A stretch of DNA of 11,127 nt, taken from CAYTID01 sp964437735. GTDB taxonomy: Bacteria; Bacteroidota; Ignavibacteria; UBA10030; BY39. The position numbers and the translations under genes are program-made. Within the stretch, counting starts at the first letter, position 1. Each line of letters opens with the position of its first letter. The notes under the pieces are model-generated. The model did not search any database, had not been told where the DNA came from, and saw only the letters and a list, made by a program, of their open reading frames with translations. This document shows, one piece after another, positions 1-6,259 of this stretch. Where the stretch lies: assembly GCA_964437735.1 (NCBI GenBank), contig CAYTID010000075.1, positions 1-11,127 on the forward strand, given 5' to 3'.

Positions 1-455
1 TCACTTATCGTGAGATCAGCTCCGACATAACTCAAATTATAATTACTGCTCAATGCCACAGTCCCTTGTCCGATTGCATAACTGCCTACACCTTCACCGA
101 CCACTCTTGTAAGTTCTCCGGTAAACGCATCGCTGAACGCAAGCGATCCGGCCGTGATCTGATATGTCAGCGCAGGATCGGCATCTCCGTATTCCTTGCT
201 CTTGGCGTCTGCTGTTATCTCTATATCACGCTCACTTATCGTGAGATCAGCTCCGACATAACTCAAATTATAATTACTGCTCAATGTCAGAGTTCCTTGT
301 GTTATTGCGTATGATCCGACATTCTCGCCTGTATCGCGGCTTAAAGCTCCGCTGAAATTGTCATTACCAACCAGAGGATCATTCGTATATGAAAACTCAG
401 GATCCGATTCACCGTATACTTTGCTCTGTCCGGCATCCGCCGTTACTGTAATCGA
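1..455 (-). repeat. MBG-type tandem repeats (two visible, second cut by window edge)
   Basis: Two consecutive units begin KVYGESDPEFSY and KEYGDADPALTY and end in SSNYNLSYVGADLTIS. The DNA of the unit ends is perfectly conserved for 55 bases (1-55 and 232-286), a period of 231 bases or 77 codons. The array probably continues past base 1. MBG domains are beta-sandwich repeats found next to YDG repeats in large surface proteins. Confidence 0.8.
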
Positions 456-2615
456 CTTCGTGGTGATATTAGCTGTTAATACAGGTTGTGTCAGTGCGTA
501 ATTCCCTATATCGCTACCTCCTACCGTCAATCCTGAAATAGTTACTGTTTTACCTGTTCCTACGTTCTTATCACTAAAAGTACCAGAAGCACTTGAAGTA
601 TTTAATGTAACATCTTCACTTCCAATCACACCAACCAATACAGCTAAATCAACGTTTATCACTACATCTGTGTTACCGTCATATATTTTATCTTCAGCAA
701 CAACACCGGTTACTGTCAATTCTTTTTCAGTAATATCAGCAGAAGTTACAGCATCTGCATTCCAATTATAATTTCCTGCGTCAGTACCAGTAACATTGAT
801 AGCGGTAACATTTATCGTAATATTTTCATTAACATTTTTATCAGCAAAACTTGCACTTGCATAGGATAGGAATAGTACATCTCCACTGACACGATCGTCT
901 GATAGCGACACCGTAGCATCCGTTGTACCGTCATATATCTTGTCTTCACCGGTTGCAGAAACAGTTAAAGATTTTTCAGTTATATCCGCATTTGCAGTTG
1001 GTTGTGTTAATGAGTAATTACCAGCATCAGTTCCACCAATCGTCAATCCTACGACTGTGACCGTCTTGCCATTAGCCACGTTCTTATCGGCAAAAGTGCC
1101 CGATGCACTACCGGTATTCAGTGTAACGAGATCACCACCGACTACACCCACAAGCGACGCACTGCCTGTGTTCAACGTTGCAATCGTATTTCCATCATAC
1201 ACCTTGTTGCTCGCAGTAATTCCTAAAACTGTGAGCCCCTTCGCATCTATATTCGCCGTCGTCGTCGGCTGGGTGAGACTGTAGTTCCCAGCATCTACTC
1301 CGCTGATCGTCAATCCTGCGACCGTGACCGTCTTGCCATTAGCAACGTTCTTATCTGCAAATGTGCCCGATGCACTACCGGTATTCAGTGTAACAACGTC
1401 TCCACCGACCACACCCACAAGCGACGCACTGCCTGTGTTCAGCGTTGCGGTTGTGTTTCCGTCGTATATCTTGTTATTCGCTGTGATACCTGTTACCGTA
1501 AGGCCTTTCGCTGTGATGTTGGCGGTAGTAGTTGGTTGTGTCAATGTATAATAAGTTGAATCTCCGCCACCGAGAGTCAAACCTGCGAGCGTAACTGATT
1601 TATTATTACCAACAGATTTATTTGTAAACGTTCCTGTCGCGCTTGATGTAATGAGTGTTACAGTATGGCCAGCCTCGACACCAACTAATATAGCACTGGT
1701 AAGATTAAGGGTGGCAGCAGTGGTACCATCATAAATTTTATTCTCAGCTACAGCTCCTGATACAGTCAAATTTTTGATGATACTTATATTATTTGATGTT
1801 ACTGTTGTTAAAACTCCGCTAGAAAATTGAATATTCATTAATCCGGCGATATTATGGGATAGGTTTGTAAAAGTGGCAATCCCATTAGATGATGTCGCTG
1901 TAAGAGTCCCTTGTAGGATTCCGGAGCCGAGATTCCTTGCCGCAGTCACGACTGTTGAGTTGTCTGGATTTCCGTTTGCCGCATTCCTGAGAGTACCAAA
2001 CTGGTCTTCAATCCTGATGGCCGGTTGCTGTGCAAACGCTTGTCCAGCGGTTGCTGTGCCAGACGGTTGTGTTTGAATTGACAGTTTTTTTGCTGCACCT
2101 ACAATCTGGGAGAGAGAACCTAAGTTAGTTACTCCAGATGTCAAACCCACAATCGTTCCTGTAAAAGTTGGAGTAATATTTCCCGAACTTGGAATAGATC
2201 CGCCATTCGTTGCTCTAACTCTTACCCCTATTATCGTCAACACATCACTCTTGTTTGTGTGACTTACAGTTAGGGGTATTGTTATTGACGTATTCGTATA
2301 TGATATTGTGCCAACTGAAAGATTTCCACCTGATGTTACAGTCGTTGTAACACCGGAGGTTTGAAAATTCCAACCTGTAGGAGCATTTAATACTAATTGT
2401 GTAACATTTGTTGCAAAATCACTATTGGCACCTTCATCAATTATAATATTCCCAAGAAGAGTGAAAGTACCACCTGAAGGATTCGTTGAGTTCGCTGCAT
2501 TATCCGCAGAAATACCTGTACCACCAGTTGCGGCTGTAACAGAAACTGCCGCGATAGTGAATTGAGTTGATATTAAAACTAAAATACTAACTATCAATAA
2601 TATCCTTTTTAACAT
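1..2615 (-). CDS. Large secreted YDG/MBG-repeat surface protein, 5' part (C-terminus beyond window)
   Basis: Starts at ATG 2615-2613, with CGGAGG 5 bases upstream (2626-2621) as ribosome binding site. The frame stays open for 871 codons to the left edge, so the gene is partial. Residues 1-23 form a signal peptide (MLKRILLIVSILVLISTQF, then TIAA). Residues 24 to about 177 are a Thr/Ser/Asn/Gly-rich beta-type region, and about 178-280 an Ig-like segment beginning KLSIQTQPSGTATAGQ. Five YDG repeats follow, with K(I/V)YDG at residues 293, 382, 471, 559 and 643, then MBG repeats with KVYGESDP at 732 and KEYGDADP at 807. There are no cysteines of note. Such proteins in FCB bacteria are normally exported across the outer membrane, often by the type IX system through a C-terminal sorting domain; that end is not visible, so the route is inferred. 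Likely role: adhesin or surface/matrix protein. Confidence 0.88.
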   Translation of the reverse strand, partial: MLKRILLIVSILVLISTQFTIAAVSVTAATGGTGISADNAANSTNPSGGTFTLLGNIIIDEGANSDFATNVTQLVLNAPTGWNFQTSGVTTTVTSGGNLSVGTISYTNTSITIPLTVSHTNKSDVLTIIGVRVRATNGGSIPSSGNITPTFTGTIVGLTSGVTNLGSLSQIVGAAKKLSIQTQPSGTATAGQAFAQQPAIRIEDQFGTLRNAANGNPDNSTVVTAARNLGSGILQGTLTATSSNGIATFTNLSHNIAGLMNIQFSSGVLTTVTSNNISIIKNLTVSGAVAENKIYDGTTAATLNLTSAILVGVEAGHTVTLITSSATGTFTNKSVGNNKSVTLAGLTLGGGDSTYYTLTQPTTTANITAKGLTVTGITANNKIYDGNTTATLNTGSASLVGVVGGDVVTLNTGSASGTFADKNVANGKTVTVAGLTISGVDAGNYSLTQPTTTANIDAKGLTVLGITASNKVYDGNTIATLNTGSASLVGVVGGDLVTLNTGSASGTFADKNVANGKTVTVVGLTIGGTDAGNYSLTQPTANADITEKSLTVSATGEDKIYDGTTDATVSLSDDRVSGDVLFLSYASASFADKNVNENITINVTAINVTGTDAGNYNWNADAVTSADITEKELTVTGVVAEDKIYDGNTDVVINVDLAVLVGVIGSEDVTLNTSSASGTFSDKNVGTGKTVTISGLTVGGSDIGNYALTQPVLTANITTKSITVTADAGQSKVYGESDPEFSYTNDPLVGNDNFSGALSRDTGENVGSYAITQGTLTLSSNYNLSYVGADLTISERDIEITADAKSKEYGDADPALTYQITAGSLAFSDAFTGELTRVVGEGVGSYAIGQGTVALSSNYNLSYVGADLTIS
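456..1770 (-). repeat. Five tandem YDG-domain repeats inside the surface protein
   Basis: The KIYDG motif recurs at codon spacings of 89, 89, 88 and 84, i.e. DNA periods of 267, 267, 264 and 252 bases. Each unit reads roughly KIYDG-T/N-T-A-T-L-N, then SGTFADKNVANGKTVTVAGL, then a D-A-G-NY-S-LTQPTTTANI tail. Units 2 and 3 (about 1240-1503 and 975-1237) are nearly identical in DNA over their first 150 bases or so, which suggests recent duplication or gene conversion. The others are more diverged. The family match is to the YDG domain described in bacterial surface proteins. Confidence 0.85.
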
Positions 2616-2620
2616 TTTTA

Positions 2621-2626
2621 CCTCCG
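2621..2626 (-). promoter_or_regulatory. Ribosome binding site of the surface protein gene
   Basis: CGGAGG, 5 bases before ATG 2615. It fixes the start codon. A strong Shine-Dalgarno sequence is unusual in Bacteroidia but fits Ignavibacteria-like relatives. Confidence 0.75.
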
Positions 2627-2779
2627 TTAAATTTTTATTTTAATTCTTGATTGATTTCTTTTCTTGCAGCGGGCCAAGACATACACACCTTTGCCCGGAT
2701 ATGTATTTAGGATGATCTTTATCTGATTTATCAACACAGATTTTAAAACCAAAACTGATATCCAGATTTTTTTTCTCAT
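2627..2779 (-). CDS. Possible 50-residue leader peptide upstream of the surface protein
   Basis: An open frame of 50 codons starts at ATG 2779-2777 with MRKKIWISVLVLKSV and ends at 2627, immediately before the CGGAGG of the surface protein gene. AGGGGA lies 7 bases upstream of this ATG. The same frame extends back to an ATG at 2884, but that longer form overlaps the putative promoter. The N-terminus is basic then hydrophobic (weak signal-like) and the C-terminus is Lys/Arg-rich. I recognise no family. It lies within the inferred leader of the surface protein mRNA, so it could be a regulatory leader peptide, a small translated gene or chance. The region is A+T-rich, which makes chance frames common. 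Confidence 0.22.
   Translation of the reverse strand: MRKKIWISVLVLKSVLINQIKIILNTYPGKGVYVLARCKKRNQSRIKIKI
2670..2697 (-). promoter_or_regulatory. Hairpin in the 5' leader of the surface protein gene
   Basis: CGGGC (2670-2674) pairs with GCCCG (2693-2697). After one mismatch, AAG pairs with CTT, leaving a 10-base loop. It is a G+C-rich island in A+T-rich DNA, 55-82 bases before the start codon, and has no U-run directly after it, so it is not a standard terminator. It may affect mRNA stability or act as an RNA regulatory element. I could not match it to a known riboswitch. Confidence 0.35.
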
Positions 2780-2800
2780 TCTATAGTCCCCTGACAATTT

Positions 2801-2815
2801 TACAAAATATTTGTA
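2801..2815. promoter_or_regulatory. Short dyad upstream of the leader peptide frame
   Basis: TACAAA-ATA-TTTGTA is a perfect 6-base inverted repeat with a 3-base centre, in the transcribed leader or near the transcription start inferred for the surface protein gene. Operator-like form, but such A+T-rich dyads arise by chance. Confidence 0.25.
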
Positions 2816-2851
2816 TACATTCGTAAATATTTTCTGTGGAAAATTAAGATT

Positions 2852-2879
2852 AATATAATTAAATTCATGTGATATCCAA
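2852..2879 (-). promoter_or_regulatory. Candidate promoter of the surface protein gene
   Basis: On the minus strand, TTGGAT (2879-2874) and TATATT (2857-2852) are 16 bases apart, a sigma70-like arrangement. It would give a leader of roughly 230 bases before ATG 2615, containing the hairpin and the short reading frame. The 26-base palindrome at 2890-2915 lies just upstream of the -35. Prediction by eye only. Confidence 0.35.
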
Positions 2880-2889
2880 CACATTTTGA

Positions 2890-2915
2890 AACTTATTAGA
2901 AATTTCTAATAAGTT
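2890..2915. promoter_or_regulatory. Perfect 26-base palindrome, operator-like
   Basis: Each half is AACTTATTAGAAA or its exact complement, with no spacer. It ends 11 bases upstream of the putative minus-strand -35, a common place for an activator or repressor dimer. Read on the plus strand it is followed by CATTTTTT and could act as a weak A+T-only terminator, but no plus-strand gene lies upstream to need one. Confidence 0.45.
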
Positions 2916-3313
2916 CATTTTTTCCGCTATTTGGTACGAATTTTTCAATAATAGTCACCTAAGTTTGCAAATAAATATTTTCACCCAATTCTTTGGCTTG
3001 AAATATGCACCATATCGACGAATATCTTTTGATATATTTTAATAAAGTAAAATTGTTATTTTTCGATGAATGTGTGCCTATGAGCAGAGATTAGATATAT
3101 GAAGCTGGCAAGGTCATGCCTAATGGATTTATAATTCAATTATTGAAACATTGCTGCAAACTGTATGCACTTACTATAAAATGTGAATAACAATTATTTG
3201 TATTCAACAGCCTCAAAGAGACGATCTATTTGTAGAAAATTAATAGAAAGAAATATTAGCTCAATAGGCGCGACCTATTTCTGATTAATCCTAGAGACAC
3301 CTGAAATATTGTT
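2916..3313. other. Gene-free A+T-rich stretch between divergent genes
   Basis: No reading frame with coding character, no tRNA or known RNA motif, and no further long repeat is visible. Minor items are a small ATATC/GATAT hairpin near 3020-3035 and a weak sigma54-like string near 2994, both treated as chance. Confidence 0.5.
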
Positions 3314-3396
3314 TCTCGTGACAAAGGCGCAAAGAGCGCCAAGATTTGATTTTTGAACACAACATTTCTTTCGCGACCTTGGCGAGCTTTGCGAGA
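3314..3396. repeat. Dispersed CGCAAAG-type imperfect inverted repeat
   Basis: The left arm (3314-3345) carries TCTCG, ACAAAGGCGCAAAG and AGCGCCAAG. The right arm (3364-3396), read in reverse complement, carries TCTCGCAAAGCTCGCCAAGG. Together they form an imperfect dyad around an A+T-rich loop. Sequences of this kind (CGCAAAG/CTTTGCG words in opposite orientation) recur between genes in many environmental FCB genomes. The 13 bases at 3382-3394 are repeated in the opposite orientation at 11011-11023. Confidence 0.6.
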
Positions 3397-3413
3397 TGTA
3401 TTGTTTTGAATTT

Positions 3414-3442
3414 TTGCATAAATCACTTTGTTTCTCTATATT
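3414..3442 (+). promoter_or_regulatory. Candidate promoter of the TonB receptor gene
   Basis: TTGCAT (3414-3419) and TATATT (3437-3442) are exactly 17 bases apart. Transcription would start near 3449, about 15 bases before the TTG start codon, which supports that start. It is just downstream of the CGCAAAG repeat. Confidence 0.45.
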
Positions 3443-3464
3443 TTTACGAATTTTAGAAATTTAA

Positions 3465-5531
3465 TTGAATAACCGAACCATACATATTATAACCGCTTCT
3501 TTTGTGGGACTTTTTTTCCTGACAATACAGGTCTTCTCATACACTTCTGCCGTATTTATTTCCGATACCACTGTCGTAGATACGATTGGACTTTGTGATG
3601 TTGAAACTGATTTTAAGGAAGCCGATATAAAATCTCCGATAAAAAAAATCGTAACTCCTTTACCACTCATCGGATCAGTCGGACAAGTTATTGAGAACGA
3701 TCATCAAATAAATTATGAAGAAATTGTTTTTTCGGAAAATATATTTACACACAATTTCCTTCAATATTTTCCCGGAGTGTTTCTTTATCCATTGAGCAGT
3801 ACCGGACAATATCATCAGTTAACAATCAATTATCAGGATTTTCGCAGTATATCGATTATGCGCAACGGTAATTTGCTGAACGACCCATTGACGAATAATT
3901 TTAATTTTTACTCATCCTCCTCCGAAGATATTTACCGAATTGAATATATCAATCCAGTCCGGGCATTCGTTTATGGTTTGAACAACACCGGCGGAGGAAT
4001 AAACCTTGTCTCGAAATCACCATCCGAGGGAATCAGCCCTCTTAATCCGCAAAAAATATTCAAGCCGTATTCAAAAATCAAATACAGTGAATCGACTTAT
4101 GAGGAAACATTTCTCGACGCGATGATTTCACAAAATATTTTCAGAAATTTTAATTTCACAGGCGGTTTGCAACGAATATCCACAGATGGCAGGTACACTA
4201 ACAGCGAGTTCGATTCATGGAATGTCCGCGCTAAACTGAGATATAACTTGTCCGACAAAATTAATTTTTATTTTAGTGAAAATTTTCACCAGCATCGTCT
4301 TGGCTTGAACGGAGGCGTTGATCTCGACAAAACTTTTTCGGTTAATTTATTTGACAGATTTCAGGCAATTATGCGAAACCAGAATGCTTATGAAAAAATT
4401 GCACGAAATGACCTTCAACTCGGAACTACAGCGGCATTATTCAGAGATACCAGTTTAATATCAAAGCTAACTATCTTTCTCTCTAACCAAATGCGCTTGT
4501 ACAGAGATTCGGAAAGCCAGTTAACACCTGATAATCTGACAAAACAAACTCATCATAGCCGCTGGATGGGCTTTAAATTTAATCAACAATTTAATTTCAT
4601 CTACTCTGATAACAATCCAATCATTGAAACGGAAATTGGAGTTGAATACCAATCACGCCAAATTTTACAAAGCTCTTTTTACGGCTCCAAATCTTCCAAA
4701 CTTTTTAGTCTGTTCGGAATCGGACTATTTAAACCATTTAAACCCATTGCAGTTCGTACATTAGCCCGTTTCGACGATTATACGACTCTACGTACCGGTT
4801 ATGGAAATGAATTTTTTATTGCTTTAACAGAAAATTTTAAATTATACTCCGGATTTTCTGTTTCGTACAGACATCCGACATTTCAGGAGCTTTACTGGAT
4901 AGATTCGAGTGTTACAAGAAATGAATGGGTACTTGAGCCTGAAGAACACAAATATTTTGAGGTTGGAATTAATTATAATTTTTCAGATATCTTTAATATC
5001 AAACTAACTCTATTTAATCGTGATATCACTAACCAAATCTTAGTCGAACCAGGAAATTATAATTTTCACTTCCCTTCGCTCAGATTTATTGTTAAAGACC
5101 TAACTCATTACCGGGGAATCAATACAAATGCTGTCATTAAAGTTTGGAAATTTACAGGAAAGTTGAACGGAATTATAAATTTATTATCGGACGATAATCT
5201 GTACCCCGACGTTAGTGTTAACGGTGATCTGTTTTTCAGAGATCAATTTTTTAATAACTACCTCGATTTAAAATTCGGAATTAAAGCCTATGCTGCGACT
5301 GAACATACTGGATTTGAATTTAATCCTCAGGCGATTATTCTTGTCCCATCCGCAAGAAACAAAATTGGCAACACCGGGAGCATTGATATTATACTGCTTG
5401 CTAAGATAGGGCAAGCAACGATTCATTTTAATGTCGAAAACGTGCTTGATAACCAATACGCTGTTACAACATATTATCCAGTGCTTGACCGTTCGTTGAG
5501 GTTTGGTATCAATTGGGAATTTGAAAATTAA
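3465..5531 (+). CDS. TonB-dependent outer-membrane receptor
   Basis: A 688-residue outer-membrane beta-barrel for energised uptake of a scarce ligand. Residues 1-28 form a signal peptide (NNR, then a hydrophobic core to about SYTSA). A plug domain lies at about 80-185, ending DIYRIEYINPVRAFVYGLNN and TGGGINLVSK, the family's usual plug-end pattern. The barrel runs from about 190 to 688, with alternating aromatic strands and a TonB-type C-terminus (VENVLDNQYAVTTYYPVLDR to INWEF). The start is TTG at 3465: no ATG suits, the signal peptide needs this start, and a promoter lies just upstream; there is no strong ribosome site. There is no carboxypeptidase-like N-terminal domain and no SusD partner. 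BtuB-like size and the nearby B12-dependent nrdJ make cobalamin a possible substrate, but siderophores or other ligands fit equally well. Confidence 0.87.
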   Translation: MNNRTIHIITASFVGLFFLTIQVFSYTSAVFISDTTVVDTIGLCDVETDFKEADIKSPIKKIVTPLPLIGSVGQVIENDHQINYEEIVFSENIFTHNFLQYFPGVFLYPLSSTGQYHQLTINYQDFRSISIMRNGNLLNDPLTNNFNFYSSSSEDIYRIEYINPVRAFVYGLNNTGGGINLVSKSPSEGISPLNPQKIFKPYSKIKYSESTYEETFLDAMISQNIFRNFNFTGGLQRISTDGRYTNSEFDSWNVRAKLRYNLSDKINFYFSENFHQHRLGLNGGVDLDKTFSVNLFDRFQAIMRNQNAYEKIARNDLQLGTTAALFRDTSLISKLTIFLSNQMRLYRDSESQLTPDNLTKQTHHSRWMGFKFNQQFNFIYSDNNPIIETEIGVEYQSRQILQSSFYGSKSSKLFSLFGIGLFKPFKPIAVRTLARFDDYTTLRTGYGNEFFIALTENFKLYSGFSVSYRHPTFQELYWIDSSVTRNEWVLEPEEHKYFEVGINYNFSDIFNIKLTLFNRDITNQILVEPGNYNFHFPSLRFIVKDLTHYRGINTNAVIKVWKFTGKLNGIINLLSDDNLYPDVSVNGDLFFRDQFFNNYLDLKFGIKAYAATEHTGFEFNPQAIILVPSARNKIGNTGSIDIILLAKIGQATIHFNVENVLDNQYAVTTYYPVLDRSLRFGINWEFEN

Positions 5532-5539
5532 TACTGTTT

Positions 5540-6082
5540 ATGCCAGATAAGAAAATCATTACAATATTCGGAAGTTCAACTGTTTTACCCGATTCTCCAG
5601 AGTATAAAACAGCTTATGAGGTTGGTGAATTGCTAGCAAATCACGGATTTATAGTCTGTAACGGTGGATATGGAGGTATAATGGAGGCAAGCGCCAAGGG
5701 AGCCAAAAATAGTGGTGGTAAAACCATTGGTATCATTATCGATTTTTTCGGTCGTACGCCGAATGATTTTATCGACGAAACAATTTCGGAAAATAATTTA
5801 TTAAGCCGACTGAACAAATTAGTTCACCTCGGTGACGCCTACATAATTTTCAGAGGTTCAACCGGTACACTTGCAGAACTCTCAATCGTTATGGAATTTA
5901 TGATCAAAGGATTGATGCGTGAAAAACCGGTAATAATTATAGGAGAATTCTGGGAGCCGGTAATCAAATTGTTAAGTACTGAGCTAAGGGACGAGAAATC
6001 GGAGCGTTGTGCAAAACTTGTTTATCGGGTGTCCATTCCCTCCGAATGTATTGTTGTTTTAAAGAAATTTTTACAATCCTGA
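5540..6082 (+). CDS. LOG/SLOG-like Rossmann-fold protein (lysine decarboxylase-like superfamily)
   Basis: A 180-residue cytoplasmic protein with no signal peptide. The N-terminal strand leads to IFGSST (9-14). NGGYGGIMEA (41-50) is the nucleotide-binding Gly-rich turn typical of the LOG/TIGR00725/MoCo-carrier-like group. RGSTGTLAE (105-113) stands where cytokinin-activating LOG enzymes have PGGxGTxxE: Thr110 and Glu113 are kept, but Pro is Arg and the second Gly is Ser. So a nucleotide- or nucleoside-monophosphate-binding fold is well supported, while LOG phosphoribohydrolase activity is uncertain. It begins 8 bases after the receptor's stop codon and is probably co-transcribed; no clear ribosome site is present, suggesting translational coupling. 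A link to the receptor's ligand is possible but unproven. Confidence 0.75.
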   Translation: MPDKKIITIFGSSTVLPDSPEYKTAYEVGELLANHGFIVCNGGYGGIMEASAKGAKNSGGKTIGIIIDFFGRTPNDFIDETISENNLLSRLNKLVHLGDAYIIFRGSTGTLAELSIVMEFMIKGLMREKPVIIIGEFWEPVIKLLSTELRDEKSERCAKLVYRVSIPSECIVVLKKFLQS

Positions 6083-6175
6083 ATTCATTTTTTCCCCTTT
6101 TTCAATAATTAGGGTTTAAGTCTTGTTTCATCAATAAATTTTATGAAATAATTTTCGAAATTTTTGAAAAATGTC

Positions 6176-6204
6176 TTGACTTATATTTTCTAACGTTTTA
6201 TATT
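6176..6204 (+). promoter_or_regulatory. Candidate promoter of nrdJ
   Basis: TTGACT (6176-6181) and TATATT (6199-6204) are 17 bases apart, a near-consensus sigma70-type promoter giving a leader of about 50 bases before ATG 6260. It overlaps the alternative TTG start at 6203, arguing against that start. I saw no convincing pair of NrdR boxes. Confidence 0.5.
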
Positions 6205-6259
6205 GTGTAAGCATTCTGGATTCATCTTTAGTTTCAAATCATTTTTTTTAAAAGCATAT

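Noticed and set aside
66..314. 82-codon plus-strand frame
   Set aside because: It is antisense to the MBG repeats of the surface protein, with no start signals or recognisable protein pattern.
1057..1551. Two similar 75-codon plus-strand frames at 1057-1284 and 1324-1551
   Set aside because: They are the antisense image of YDG units 2 and 3; their similarity comes from the repeats and they have no ribosome sites.
456..1770. Regularly spaced repeats that might suggest a CRISPR array
   Set aside because: The periods are 250-270 bases, in multiples of three, and lie within one open frame with conserved YDG motifs, so they are protein repeats.
2994..3009. Sigma54-like GG-N10-GC string on the plus strand
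   Set aside because: Flanking consensus positions (AC of the -24, first T of the -12) do not match and the nearest plus-strand gene begins about 450 bases away.
3101..3120. GAAGCTGGCAAGGTCATGCC resembles the conserved GAAGCC/GACCTGCC segment of cobalamin riboswitches
   Set aside because: The rest of the riboswitch core (B12 box and upstream conserved stems) is missing, the segment is 345 bases from the receptor start, and the match needs insertions. Treated as chance.
6203..6259. Upstream TTG start giving nrdJ 19 more residues
   Set aside because: The TTG lies in the -10 of the promoter candidate and the added residues do not resemble NrdJ N-termini; ATG 6260 is preferred.
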